This document shows positions 34,001-49,600 of a stretch of 64,000 nt of DNA, in pieces. The stretch is from Enchytraeus crypticus (taxonomy: Eukaryota > Annelida > Clitellata > Enchytraeida > Enchytraeidae): contig CAJHZI010000741.1 in the NCBI GenBank assembly GCA_905160935.1, positions 1,359,001-1,423,000 on the forward strand, written 5' to 3'. Numbering within the stretch: position 1 is the stretch's first letter; every line of letters starts with the position of its first letter. Made by a program: the position numbers and the translations under genes. Below the pieces are notes generated by a model. It was not told the origin of the DNA, made no database searches, and saw only the letters and a program-made list of their open reading frames with translations.

Positions 34001-37000
34001 ACTTATTGTAAAGGGCAACAAAGCCTTAAGATCCAAACCCTCGTCAGAAATGGCATTCGGTTTGTGAGCGCCTAGGCTCAGAAATTTTTGACACATTTTA
34101 TAAGACCTGGCCCAAGCTAAACTGGAAATCAAAGGATGATGATGGTGATGAATATAATAATTTTCTTATTCCTATAAGTTATACATTTCTTCTAATTTTT
34201 ATAATTTAACTTGCAAAAAATTTAATATTGAATCAGATAGCATTATACTTATTAGGGGTGTACCGGATCCCGGCTTAACTATTTCTTACTAGATTTGGCA
34301 ATCATTATAATTATTAATATTAAAAATCATGAATTGATATTTGCTGAAATTTTACCTCAAAGAAGAACATAGGACTTAATGATGATTATTTGATTAAGCA
34401 TACACTAATAACCTAGTGAATGACCTAATGGTGACGCTTTGTGAGAGCATAATTGCTAACTTAGTTACGTATCCTATGATTATTTTATCCAGGCATTTAA
34501 TGACTTTGTGATGCCGATTGATTCGGCATAGATTGATAACTTGGGTAAACAGGATAATTTTCTCAGAGAATACCAACCTTGCCCAGTAAATGTTAGTCGT
34601 AGCTGAGAAATGCATAGGGGCCCACCTCGTCATATGCAGAATCCCCCAGAAAATTATATATAACAGTAAGAACGAGTAATGCTACATGATTTAAAGTTAC
34701 ACTCATTTGTAGACAAGAAGAGGAAAACAGAAGACAGAGAAGAGGGGAGGCGTTATATACCATGGACCTGCCAGTAGGTAGTGCACTGAGAGATATTGAT
34801 AACCTAGTTAATTAATCAATGATGAGGATTTTATGAGAGATAACAAAAATAGGGATTGACTAATGATATGGTATGGGAGAGAGAGGAGAGAAGATATATT
34901 CGTATTGCTACTCTAGTTAAGTTGGGATTCAGGGAAGATGATGATGATTTAATTCAGCCTGTTAATGATTTCATGATGTTAGAACAACTTGATTGAACAT
35001 ACACTTATAAGTTTGTGAATGGTTCAATGATGATGACTTGATTGATCATAAAAATGTAACCAAGTCAATAGCTAAATGATGATGATTTGATGAGTACACA
35101 GAGATAAACTAGATAATGACTTAATGCTGATGATTACATAGAATATACACAGATAACTTAATTAAACTTAAAGATGATGATTTGATTTAGTATATACAGA
35201 TATCCTAGTTAATGACTTAATAATTTAATGATTTGATTAGTCTGTACTATAGTCAGTACTGGATTGCTGGTTAGTGCTTTGCAATTGACAGATAGATGGA
35301 ATAATATATCATATACATGTAGATGCTTGCATTTAATGCATACTAAATATTACAATTTTAACTCAGTCAAATCAAACTCTGATTATGGCCGGAATTGTTT
35401 GAAATCCAGTTCTGTCGGTTTTGAAAAACTCAAATCTGGTACACCCCTAGTGCTTATAAAACTGTATTATTACTTGAGCCACTACCAAGAGTGTGTATTG
35501 ATAAGTGACTGAAAAAGTGCAGCAATAATGTTGAGAATATGTGGACAACATACTATACTCACTAAACAAAACATATTGTTTTTCTATAACTAAAGCCAGT
35601 CTTAGTCCTGATATTTATAGTGTACAAATTTCAAAGTGAAATTATATTAGAACAAAAGTTAAATAATAATACTTGAAACTAATATTACTTTAATAATACC
35701 AGAAAAAATTAAATAATACTTCTATAGAAGGAAAATTAAATTAAGATAATGTATAATTTGAAGCTTAGAAGGACTCCATAGAAGATCACAAAGTTATAAA
35801 AATAATGAAAAATCAATATGATCTAGACAAAGTAATTGTCTAGTCTAGCAATCTGCAGAGAAAGCTATTGGGTGACAAGAAATACTAGTCATACCTGAAT
35901 GCTAGAGCAGACTTGTGAGTGAATTCCTTCGCTAGCTCTCTGATCTCAGTAGCTGCAGAAACGGTGTCGCAGTTGCCGTAATCAATAAACTGAACAGTGA
36001 CGTCATCGCCCTCGACGCTGGTCATAACAGCACGGTACCAGGCGGAGTCCTCGCTGAACCTAGCACAGCACACCGCGCCAACACCAGGCGAATCAATCAA
36101 TTCTCTCCCGCAATCCTCAGAGTCATAAAGGGCGCGGAGATTTCCAGACAGTTCCTCGAGAGTTTCCGCTGAGTTGCTGAGCTGTACATAAAATTCACCA
36201 GGACTCACAATGTGAGAAATGTAACCCTCTACTTCCTCATTCGGAGGTTTTTGAGGAGGTATTGACGTCGCAGAGTCGGCTTCCGTCGATATCTCCGACG
36301 GAGGGAAACCCAACTTTGTCGCCACATCTTCCCCGTCATCCAGCGACATATTCACGCGTAGAATACCGGCATTGGTAACAGCGGTAACAGTCACTGTGAC
36401 GCTGAGACCTAGCACAGTGTCGTTGAGCTGATCAACAGCATCGCTGGAATTCTTCGGTAAGCCATTGAGGGAACATCTCAATGCAAGCGCTGGTGCAGCA
36501 AGAGAAGACTCTTCTATGCACTTAACAACAAAAGGTTCTGCAGATTCACTGTTTCCATAATCAACGAATCTTACGGGAATCAATCCATCGCTGCTTCTAG
36601 CACCGGCTATCTCAGCTCTATACCAGGCCCCGTCATCATTGAATTTAGCCACGCAGGGCTCTCCAATAGCCACGTCATGGTTCAGTTCAGCCTCTCTCAG
36701 TCCCATCTCACTGTACTTACTAGCCAGTGAAGCCATGATCTCTTCAAACACTGTCACATCGTCTGGACGCTGAACGTAAACTATTCCATCAAAATCCACA
36801 TAGAGGACCTCAGCAGTGAACGACTGCCCCTTCTTATAACCTTTCTCGCTCCTTTTGTAGCTGCGTGTCGGTTTAGCCGCCGGTTTAACGCTGGCGACTG
36901 AGGCCACGGCACCGGAGGTCGCTGAGGCAGTGGCTTCCAGCGGTAGCGAGAGATCAATTACTCTGCCCTGTTTATCACTAAGATTAACAATCATCTGCCC

Positions 37001-40000
37001 GTTGCTCTGCGATTCAATGAATTCACATATGACCTTATCCTTGGTGACCTCATCGAATCTCTTCCTAATGTCCTCGCTACATTTCTCCTCGACACCTTTC
37101 ATTGTGCAGTGCACAGCCTGCGCTGGTAGACTCAAAAACTGCTTGTCAATCACCAGCACCTTTTCCACCCCAACCTTTAGCGCATTACCAAAGTCGACGT
37201 ACCGCACGAATAGTCCATCGTCTTCGACCGCCAGAACGCATGACCTATACCAGCAGCCATCAGAGAACTGAGCGACGCAGGCTCTGCCCAGCGGCACACC
37301 CTCCAGCAGATCTCCGTTCTCTGTCTGCGAATAGAACTTCTGCAGACTCGTTGTTAGGCTGCTCAGGTCAGCCTCACTGTCCACCAACTGAATGTAGAAA
37401 TCAGTGGGGCTCTCCACGTGCGAGACCACTACAGACTTCTTTACTCCAGTCGAAACATTTGCATTCACAAACACTTCGCTAGCGCTCGGCACTGCATCAG
37501 CCACACCCGCATCAATCAGACTGTGCGCTACGTGAATGTTGCCTGAGACTATGACGAGACGAACTCTGTAGATAGAGCCGCCAGACTCTGTTTTCCTGCC
37601 TCTATCAAGTCCAACGACTGTCACTTGTATCACGTCAGCCTCTGCAGTGATCTCGTCGAATTTGACGACAGAATCCTCAGACCAGTCTGATGAGCCGTGT
37701 GGAGCTGCATCAGCTAGAGAGCAGGCAAGACAGCGCACGGGTTGAGTGAGGAAGCGCGGAGGAATGGGACGAACGAGATCACTAGACACTGTCTGACAAT
37801 TACCATAGTCCACAAAGTGTACCTTCATGTTCTGCCCGTCTACTGATATAACCCTGCCACGGTACCATCTGTGGAACAATAGTACAACAATTTCAACATC
37901 ACTGTGCGCAGAAAATGATGCAACATGAAAGAAAGCAAGGAAGATGCATTAGAGGCAGACCATTGCATAGTATGTTAGATAATTTTATAACATATAGAGA
38001 TAGATCGATAGTTATACTTTGTTTTCACAAAAATCACAATGACATTGTACATCATGCAAAAGAACAACATGAAAAATGGATTAACAATATGAGATACGCG
38101 ATTGCAAATATTTACAAGCAAAGTAACGATAATCAATCAATCAATAAGAATTTAACGTCTGCTTCCTTGCCAAAAGGCAATGTCAGGGACGTCTCTTGCA
38201 GACTCTACACAAATAGGCGCCAAAGCACCAAACGATGACGACTGAGTACACAGAGACCACAAGAAAAGCGAGATCAAAACAATGCCAAGATCCAAGGCAA
38301 GCGGGTCAAAATTTAGACCTATGGCAGAAAGAGATGGGTTTTTAGTTTGCCAAGGAAAGTACCAATACAATGAAGATCTTGTGGCCGAGAGTTCCATATT
38401 GTCCGAGCAGAAAACATGAAGGAGGATCTGCCCATGGCAGATTTAATGTTTGGTACAGTGAGAAGGTTTTTACTAGAGGAACGAGAGATCAGATAGATAG
38501 GATGGTTTATCATAATTTAAACTTTTGAGGGTCAAGGAGGCTATCTTGAATTTTATTCGTTCGGAGACTGGTAGCCAGTGCAGTTTCTTAAGAAGAGAAG
38601 AGGCGTGGCATTTGAGTATTTTTACATTACAGACGACTATAATATAACGATAAATGCTATATTTACAATATTTCCATTTTTACAATAGAATCACATCTTC
38701 ACTGATTTCAAAAATAAAAATCAATTACTGAAATTTGCATTTAAAAGTTTCCGTTTAAAAGCTTTTCCGCTTTCTAAAAAGCCAATATCATCAGATAAGA
38801 AGTTCAAAGAATCCCTAATTCTAAGAGCAACGTAGTGCTTTCCTCTTGGAATTTGTGAACCATGGAAAGAAACTCTGAGGATAGAATTAATTGAACGAGT
38901 TATATGCCATGCAAAGTGTGAAATAATTGCACAAGTTAATAATAATAATAATAATAAAGGTTTAACATCCGTTTCCTCATCCAGGGATGATGTCAGGGAC
39001 GTCACTTAATCACAAAAATTAATCACAAAACAGACCTTTGGTCTTCGCTGAATTGAGCGCAGCACGGAGATCCCACCCCCAGCTTACCACCTCCCGTCTC
39101 CCCCGCCCCCCCTCCACACTCTGCGTTCAGCTCCTCCATCATTTCATCGAGTCGCGTTGAATCAGACGGCTGAATGTAGAACTCTCCAGGTCCCAGTGAA
39201 TACGCCACCACACACTTCACTCTCTTGCCGCTACTCCACTTGGTCAGAGTAAAATCCGACGGAGTGGCAGCCGTGCCCCAGTCATAGTTCACTTTATTGG
39301 ACCCCTCGCGACTGAATCCAGCGGAGTCGCTCCCAAATCTGTCACGATTGCCGTCCTGTCTTCCACCAAATCCTTTACGAGGCTGTTGACCAAAGTCTGA
39401 CTTCTGACCACCACCACCAAAACCTGACTTCTCACCAAAGTCTGATTCGGAGCGCTTGCCACCAAAGCCCGACTTAGACTGTTCGCCAGACCCAAAACGC
39501 GAACCCTTTCCCCCAAAACCTTCACCGCTTGGACCTCGACCTGAGTCTCTAGGACTCCTCGCTTCCCTAGTGTCACGGGGACGTCTTGGACCTGCAAAAG
39601 AGTTCAAATGTTAAACTCTTAACATTGCAGTTTAATAATAATAATAATAATAAAGGTTTAACGTCCATTTCCTCATACAAGGATGTCAGGGACATCATCC
39701 TTTACATTTACATTAATTTATATATTCTACAACTGATTACAATGAGTTTTAAAATAAATTAGCCTCAGCAAATCTTTAAATTTACAAGGTTAAACAAACA
39801 TCGCAGAAGACAATACAGTGAAAAAGTGCTGCTTACGATGATATCACTGTTCGCCGATTTATGTTCCCAATCTTTCATCCTAGTAGCACCTTAGGTCAAA
39901 AATTTGGCTTATACAAACAAAAGGTCCCAATTATAAATTATTCTCCCTAAAATTCATTTTCCTCTGCACAAACTGCATAAATCTTTCTCACAAGTGACTA

Positions 40001-43000
40001 TACTTTTACTAAAGTTACAATATTTTAGATAATTTCTTTTCCAATAAAACACTTTCAAGAAGGTCACCAGAAATATTGAATAGAGAACATCGTCGATGAA
40101 TGATTTAGTAGTAGCATATAGTAATACAGAATAATACAGCAACAGTATCAGTATATAGCAGGAAGTAGAATGCAATTATAGAATTTTACATACTATTTGA
40201 CTCCTCGGCATTCCATCCACTCTCCCCAGATCCTGAATTGCTTTTTTTTCCAAATCCACCACCTCCTTGTCTCCCACCCTGTCCTCCAAATCCACCCTCT
40301 CTTCCCTTATTTCCACCAAATCCACTATCTCTGCTCTGATTTCCACCAAATCCACCCTCTCTGCTCTGATTTCCACCAAATCCACCCTCTTTGCTCTGAT
40401 TTCCACCAAATCCACCTTCTCTGCCCCTTCTTCCACCAAATCCACCTTCTTTGTCCTGGTTTCCACCAAATCCACCATCACTGCCCTGATTTCCATCAAA
40501 TCCACTTCCTCTGTCCCGATTTCCACCAAATCCACCTTCCCTATTTTGGCCACCAAATCCACCACTTCCTTGTCTACCCTGTTGTCCTCTGACTCCACTA
40601 CCAGATTCTCGATCCTGCTGGCCCTCGAAACCTCCGCCCTTCTGACCTCCAAACCCTCCACGACCCTGTCTACCTCCACTCTCATTCCTCTGACTGCCAA
40701 ATCTACCGCCTTCCTCCCTACCAGAACTTCCCCTATCATTATTCCAGCCACCGCCTCTTGTACCTAAATCTTCCGAATTCATCTTCTTTCCATATCCTTC
40801 ACCCCCAGAACCTCTGCTCGGCCGCTGCTGTTCAGATTGCCTGGGAGACAGCGCCTGCCTCGGTGAAGGCTGCTGGTAAGATGGCAGTTGGGTGATGGGA
40901 GAGGAATGCATGACGGGATGGCGTTGAGGAGAATCAGGGAGAATGACCGGGGACATGTATTCATTGCTCAGCTTTCTCGACTCTCTTAGGAAAGATCTGT
41001 TCAAGTTCTCCTGGCCGTCCAACAAGTGAACAAGACGCCTGCCCTCCCTGTCGTATTCACCGCTCCAGAACAGCTGCCTCAATCAATCGACAAATGATAG
41101 TGCCCGTATATTCTATGCTGCGGAGACATAATATTTCACCACACTGGTCTATTCAAGAATACTAATGTCACAAAATTACCAACGTCAGAAAGAGTATTCA
41201 GTTGGTGAGCGCCTAGCTTCCAGAAATTACTACAAAATTTCTTTAAAAATGATAAATAATTTAAGGGAGCGACTAATTTTAAGTGGTGTGGGACAGAGAG
41301 GAATGGAGAAAAGCCACTTGTATCCTAACACTAGTTAACTGGGATTCAGGGTAAGATATGATGATCATCTATTCATGAATACTACGTATATTATATTTAA
41401 AACTCGACAAACCTTGTAAATCTTATCAGTATCGGACAGGAGTGCCTGGAACCTGGTGACGTCATCGACGCTCCAGGCTGCCTGACCAGCCTGACGGTTG
41501 ATGCCCTGGAGAGAGCAGGATAAACTCTGCGTGGGGTAGGAAACGAAAGCGGGGGTGATGTCGCGGATGTCCTGCCTCTCGACAACTCCATGATTGCCGT
41601 AGTCAATAAAGTGCACTTCATACTGATCACCACTCCTCAGCACACCTGATGCAAGCATTAACCAATGCTCGATTGACGCATGACACACACATTGACACAC
41701 TAGATTGACGGGAAACCACCTCCGAAGCCATACTTTTCCCAATCTATAGGTTACAAAAGGTGTGGATAAGGCATTGACTTTGAAAGGATTAACTTGTTGA
41801 TCTAAGGAGTGCTCTTACGGAGCAAGAAAGCAGACTTTGAGTAAGAATATGTACCTTGAGCCTGCCACTTGGAAGTGCACTGAAGAGAGATTGACAGCAA
41901 CCGTTTAAAGGACTAATTCTCTGTCCTATGGCTAATAGTTTTGAAAGCGATACAAGAAAACAGATATGGAACAATTTCGGCACAGACGACATGCTGAAAT
42001 GAATTCAGCAAAAAAAACCGATGCTATCATCGTCATCGCTTGAATACCAGAGAGAGATAGATAAAGATAGAGATAGATAGATAAAGAGAGAGAAACAGAA
42101 AGAAAGAGAGAGAGAGAAACAAGTTTACTAGATCAAAACACAGCATATACCACACAAATTGAAAACAAGCACACGGAAATGGACAAATTGAATAGAAAGC
42201 AAAATAATATCAAATAAAATTTGAAAGAGGGAAATATAACATCAATCAAACAAATTAAGCAAAGGCAGAAACAATAGGCCATTAAAGAGAATGAGAAGAG
42301 TTCTATCTAGTTGAACACCTATCCACCTATATACCAGTACCAGTTTAACCAGGGCCCAAATCTAAATATTTTTAACAATTTCTGAAGCCTAGGCGCTCAC
42401 AAACACCCTTTCAGACGCTGGTTTGGATCTTTATAACCTTTAACGACACGTGCAGTGAGATTGTACAGAGATGGTTGTTGAATTTTCAGCAACCAAAACA
42501 TAGGCAAATGATATAATATTTAATCAACTTTTATTGATCTGCAGGCTTAATTTTGCTATCCCGTCACTTATAAAAACACAAAACAAGGAACCTCACATAT
42601 TCCTGTTGGGTATATACTGGCTTATCATGATTATCGGGTAAAGGTTTAATACTATGCAACTTTACAGTACCACATTAATTGTCATAATAATTGGCATAGC
42701 ACTTACATAACAGCACAAGAACTCAGATTAATTGCTGCTACAACGGTACCCGATATCATCGTTTCATGATTCATTACTGAGCAGAGAACTAATTCAAAAC
42801 ACTACTACCCTGTAGAAATCTCAGAATCTCCACTTACCAGTAATCTTAGCCCTATACCAGCAGCCGTCATCAGCAAACTTGCCTAGCACAGCGGTGCCCA
42901 ACCTCAGAGGCCCTCTCAGCCCTGAGCCCGGGGGCAGCCGCTCCACGTGCTCCTGAATCTCGTTCATGATAGCCGTCAGCCGGTCGTCGCCCGCCATGTT

Positions 43001-46000
43001 GAACTGGATGTAGAAGCACTCGGGGTCGTCAACGTGTGACACGTAGCAGTCGAGCCACTCGCCTGTCGCTATCTCGTCAACTGGAAATGGCTGCAGGTGG
43101 TCGTGAGAGGATTTAACCGAGTTCATTGGATTGGTCTTGGATTCAGAGGGCGGAGTTAGAGAGCTGCTGCTGATATGCTGAATCTGAGTAGGCGGAGTGG
43201 AAAAGCCTTGGGGTTTTGCCAGTGAGACAGCCCTACAAAAGAAATGTTAAACTACCTAGAGTCCACATACACAGAGCTAGCTGACTCACTACAGAATGCT
43301 CACCGAGTCAGGTATACTTTAGAGGCCAACGTCAGTAGGCTACAGATATATAACCCTTCAGTGTTGTTATTTTGATAACCTTTACACTTTTAAAGATATT
43401 TTTACTGCTGTACGTTTATATGGCCATAATTTTGTTTATATGATAAATGCACACATCATTCTGATATCTTTCTTTCATCATCCTCAAGGGATAAATGCAA
43501 TGTGGGTTTGAGAATATACTTTACAAACAACACAGGTTTGGGCCCTACAGTGTAGATATATCCGGACGGTAAGCCTATTGGCTCAGATGTGCAAAGCTTG
43601 GACTACACATAACACAGTAGTCAAAATCGGCACGCTAAAATATGTCAAACTGTTAAAAAACTGTTAAATAAAAAGTAAACAGTAGAGCTAAATTGAATGA
43701 AAACATACCTGAGAGCATCAAAGAAGCTCTGATTGGCTGGCTGATCAGTAGGTAGGCGTACTCTATACACGTCGTTTTCTGGTGGTCCTACAGGTATGAT
43801 TACTAGCTCCTTTTCCATAACAACATCCTTGAAATGAGCCAGATCAATCTGTAGACCCTGTAGGTCAAGCAGCATCCGAACTCCCTGCTGTGTGAGCACA
43901 GAGAACTGTGACAACAGCACCTGTTGGAGTACCAATCAACCAATTACTCATTTCATCACTTAATCAAAAGCTCAATCAATCATTCAATAAATTACATAGC
44001 TAAGCTGGAGATAATTAGTTGTGAAGCAACATAAAAGTTGGCACATGTTTCAGTAACAGAATGACAGAAACGGTCTTTTAGAAAGGTTTTTTGAGAAAGC
44101 CTAAAATTCTTAGAATTCAAAAGTAGGCTCTTCATGTTTTTAAGAAACCTAAAAGTTAACTTTTTCAATTTTACAAAATTTAATCTGACAATTTCATATT
44201 AACATTTCCTTAATGTTACAAATTAATAGCTAAGATTAGTCAAGCCATAGGCAAGCCTATAGTGCACAAGATTACAGTTCTCATTTCTGATTATGGTTTC
44301 AGAGATTTCTAGATTTCAAAATAACAGTTGAAAAGTCATGGAAAACCTAATTTTTCTTTGGAAAAAAGTAGGTTTTTCTCCAATGCTGCTAAACACTGAC
44401 AGCAAATAACACTGAAGATAAAGGAAAACACTGAAACAGGTAGATTAAAAATTATGTACAAAATTAAAACAAATTCCTACAGTGTGTTAGGTAACTGTCT
44501 TACCTTGATGTTAACAATGTCATAAATTGATTGGCCGCCGAAGTCAATGAAATCAACGAGAAACTGACTGCCAACTTTCCGCGACACCTTACCTCTGTAG
44601 AAATCACCACCCACATCATATCTGCACACACAGTACCTACAGACACACAAGTAGACACACACAGTCACCCACATCATATCTGTACACACAGTACCTGCAC
44701 GCACACATGTATACACCCACAGTCACCCACATCATATCTGTACACACAGTACGTGCACGCACACATGTATACACCCACAGTCACCCACATCATATCTGTA
44801 CACACAGTACCTGCACGCACACATGTATACACCCACAGTCACCCACATCATATCTGTTCACACAGTACCTGCACGCACAAGTAGACACACAGTCACCCAC
44901 ATCATATCTGTTCACACAGTACCTGCACGCAAACATGTATACACCCAGAGTCACCCACATCATATCTGTACACACAGTACCTGCACGCACACGTATATAC
45001 ACAGAGTCACCCATACCATATCTGTACACACAGTACCTGCAAGCACACAAGTAGACACACACAGTCACCCACATCATATCTGTACACACAGTACCTGCAC
45101 GCACACGTATATACACAGAGTCACCCATACCATATCTGTACACACAGTACCTGCAAGCACACAAGTAGACACACACAGTCACCCACATCATATCTGTACA
45201 CACAGTACCTGCACGCACACATGTATACACACACAGTCACCCACATCATATCTGCACACATTGTACCTGTACACACACATGTATACATACACAGAGTCAC
45301 AGCATTCTAATTGTCAAACAAACATACTGCAATAAAGCCAGTCTGTTCTAATAAAGGCATTTTTAACAATACAAATTCTAATTTCAGAAAACCAGTGCAA
45401 TGGATGGATTACTACCTGCCACACTGGTAGCACTTGATGATTCAGATACATGGTTTTACACATAACAACCCATACTGTGTATAATAAAATCTTTACTAAA
45501 ATAAAGTATCACTGATAGTAATGAATATCATATATATAAGTATCCTCTCTTATAAAATGATATAGTCAGAGGCATCAGAATTTTAGTAACTATATAAAAT
45601 GATTAAACCATTTTAAGCGATTATAGTAATAAGAGTGTTAGACTATTTAAAAAGATTAGATTAATCACAGCATTGGACTATTTAATCAGACAGATTTAAT
45701 CAGAGTATACTCTCTCATGTTCACCCTAGTTGCAGGTTCAATGTACATATTCCTATTCACCGACTGTTATCATGCTCCATAAAGAGCATGAAAACAGCCA
45801 CTATCGATTAACAAGTTACTCCCTTCAAAAAAGAGTATGCCTAATCCACATCTTAACGTAGCCTATAGCTTAGGAAATAATACAGCATCTGAGGTGGTTG
45901 CCTTCTTCAAATCAAAGTATCAGACTGATTAAACTCGTAGCACGAACCTTCCCTCTTGAGGACCGTCCAGCAGGCCGGGTATTTTCTCATATTTGTACAC

Positions 46001-46517
46001 GTTATTCAGATGTTCCTGAAACTTGTCGAGCTTCTCAACTGGGAAGCAGTTGAGCTGAGCGAAGACCTCAAAGCCGCCCTGATCAGCTCCCTGCACCATG
46101 CACACTGTGACAGACTCAGGCTGTCCCGGGACGAAGCGTGGGGCCGGCGGAACTGCAGCATCGCAGCCTGCGGCAAGCCTCATGAGCTCGGCTAGGTTGA
46201 TGTCAATGTCGCCCCGAGCACCGGTGTGAACGAGTCGCACCATGTAGAGCGGGTCAGGTACATGGGTGACCGAGTCAATCTGTATGAGCATACAATACAT
46301 CTCATACAAGAGCACCAGTGTGACTGAGTCAATCTGTAAGAGCATACAACACATCTCATATAAGAGCTCCAGGGTGAACGAGTCAATCTGTAAGAGCATA
46401 GAATGCATGCATCTCATATAAGAGCAGTGTGAACGAGTCAATCTGTAAGAGCATACAGTATATTTCTTAGATATATTGTTTTGACATAAACGAAGATTAT
46501 ATATATATGTATATATA

Positions 46518-46612
<95 letters not shown>

Positions 46613-49600
46613 CATGTATATTCAATAGAAAACTTGTATTATAAATCGTTAAATTATCTTTGTAAAAGTAACAATGAGTTATGAAAACAAAGTAAACTAC
46701 AGAGCTACTGTAAGCCATGAATGACATACATAACATGTGAACAGTAGTGAATTATAATCGTTGTTAACAGTCAATGTGAGCACAAGTATGCCATGAATGA
46801 CATACACAAGATGTGAACAATTGTGAATTCTGATTGTTGTTAACAGTCAACTTGAGCAGTGAGTCCAGTAGTAAGGAGTACAAACAGTATTAAATTTAAA
46901 TTAAATAATACAGGCTAACAAAATTTTCACTGTAAAAAGGCTAAGGTTAACGCCAGTTACTCACTCAAAAGCGATGTCAGTGACAGGCGAGCCCAGGATT
47001 TGAACCCTGCACCTACTGATCCGCGGTCGAGTATCTTACCGACTTCGCCACTGGCTCCAGCCACGTGTATTACCACCACTACAAACACAGACAACTGACA
47101 GAAGTCTTGACAACTAACCCGAGCAGCTAGAATGGTCTTGCTCTCATACTGCTGCAGCACATTGACAGTGACTGACGGAGAGCATCTCTCGCCCAGCTCA
47201 GCGAGCCTGCAGTGAACCGCCTGCACCGGTACATCTAGAAACCTCTGCACGCCTGTCAGCAGTGACCCCTCCCCCCTGCCCACGTCCAACTTCCTCCCAA
47301 AGTCAATCAGCATCACCGTCGTGTCGTTCAGCATCTTCCCGCGATATATCAACCCGTCGCTGAACTGACTGACCAGGCACAGACTGCCGGGAGCCAGGGC
47401 ACCCAGTGCTATCGCTTGATAGCCGCCCGTGTTACCGTTGATCTCCTGAAGGAGGTTGTCGAGCTGCCTTGCATTGGGCAGAAGCTGGATATAGAAAGAA
47501 CCGTTCATCTCAATGCTGGATATACACACGTCGATCGTTGCACCGGGTGAAAGCAGCAGAGGCTTAAACGATGGCTCAGCCGCAACGGCTGACTGAGCGG
47601 CTCCCACACTGTTCTGCATAGGTGAAACGATAGCGTGGGGATTAACGGCACCGATGTTTTGGTAAGGAACAGAGGCTCCCGGTGGCGCGCCATAGTTTGG
47701 CACAGGATTGACTAGTGCGAACGAGGGAGACACAGAGTTAGCAAACCCGGGCGGTCGAGACTGGGATGGAAGGACGGTAGCTCCCTGAGGCATTCCAGGT
47801 CCATGGGTATAGGCATCACCTCTGTGGAAGCCTCGACCAACGATTCCAGCTGACAAACTCACAGGCGGTCGGAATCCTGGTGGAAATGACTGCATCGCTC
47901 CTGAATAGGCATGTTGTCGGGACGCAGCACTTCTCAGGGCGTCCTGTAGAGCCTGGGCAAGCGATGGCCCGCTGGACAGCTGTTCCACCATGGAGGCGTC
48001 GGCGTAAAGCTCCATGAGGTGACGTCCAGACGCTGTGGCACCCCGACACCGCGCAAACACCTTCCGGCGAGCTACGAGATGCTGAAAGGCTGCCGAGTCA
48101 AGCTGAGCAGGTTTGTTTGACAAGCAGCACAGCACGGCCTGAGCGGGTATTGTGCTCAGTGCAGAGAGGTCATTCGACATGGGATATAGATCAGCGATGG
48201 TGAGACTGGCAGAGTCGCCGTAGTCTAGATACGTGACTATATACTGTGGGCCAGCTGCAACGTCCCTGGACTGGACAATACCCGTGATGATAGCTCTCTG
48301 CAGACTGCTTCCTGCACGTCTATAATCATATACATATTAATGGCATGCTAGTATATGTCTGTAAACTGCTTCCTGCCCGTCTATTATCATATACATGCTA
48401 GTGGCATGCTAGTATATGTCTGTAAACTGCTTCCTGCATGTCTATAATCATATACATATTAATGGCATGCTAGTATAAGTCAATTTCTAAAACATCACTG
48501 CACTACCTATCGCTGCGCTAATTTACAGCATAATTTTAGAGTGGATATTATTGTTATGGCCATATTAAACAAGAAGATAATCAAGAGTTTTAAACGTTAA
48601 CAGTGTCTCAAACATGGGATTAAGGGAAAATTAGTCAACTGATGGTATAGGCTTGATCTGACGGTGCAGAGAGTTACTTCTCAATCTGGAGTAGTTAACT
48701 GCGGCTGGTTTACTCCACGGGTTCAAAGAAAAATGCCAGTTTCATTTGTGAAGTAAGCTTATCAGTTGATTTGCCTAGAAAGAGCAATAGCATATTTTTT
48801 ATTACAAGCAAGTATGAAAGTAATAAACAGTTCTGGTGTGGCTGGTCAATGTAGTTTTAGTGGGAGACATTTAAGCTAGTTTTTAGTAAATACTACTTTT
48901 AACCTACTGAGCAGCAGAGCAATTATGTCATCCTAGAAGCCCCGATAAGTAAAACAGATCTGTATTAATGCAAGAAATAAAAGTTCAATAGAATCTATTA
49001 AGTCAGTCAAACCAGAAGTTCCAGCTACAAAGTTGATCGATCAGAAATAATAATAATAATAATAATGATGATAAAGGTTTAACGTCCGTTTCATCATAAA
49101 AGGATGATGTCAGTGACGTCCCCCCATCATCACGGTAAAATTTACACAAAAAAAAACAGAAAACAAAGCAAACTCGCAAAGAAATAATTCACCACGAAAT
49201 TGAGCTATACTCAAAAGAGGGAATTCATGTTTTCCATAAACAATCACACACACATATATAACTAATACTATAAACTAATTTCCATTTCACTGATGTGACA
49301 ACAAACCTAGCGGCACATACAAATCCCACGTGAACTTGATCCACAGCAAGTCGTTCCGCTGATGACTGAACCTTAGCCAGCAGAAGCTTATTCATGTTCT
49401 CCAGATCGTTAACATTGCCGGCGAGATGAGCGCTGAAGCAGAGCGGTGAGCTCACCTGAGCCATCAACATCTCGTAGCACTGACCCGCCTCAAGGCCGAT
49501 AACCGGTGGCACAGCCGGCAGAACACCGGCGGCACTCACGTGGAGGGCCTCAACCATCCTTGGCGGCAAGATCAGATGAACAATCGGAGGCAAACCAACC

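Noticed and set aside
36930..37482. Plus-strand ORFs of 113 and 126 codons
   Set aside because: Antisense shadows of the large Tudor exon 35895-37868, which has strong domain evidence.
40197..40767. Plus-strand ORFs of 131 and 166 codons with repeated STKSTLSALI or FHQIHPLCSD
   Set aside because: Antisense shadows of the RG/GG-repeat coding exon of the Tudor gene.
44531..45335. Plus- and minus-strand ORFs of 115-170 codons rich in His, Thr, Ser
   Set aside because: They read through the 57-bp exon-edge array; periodicity equals the DNA repeat.
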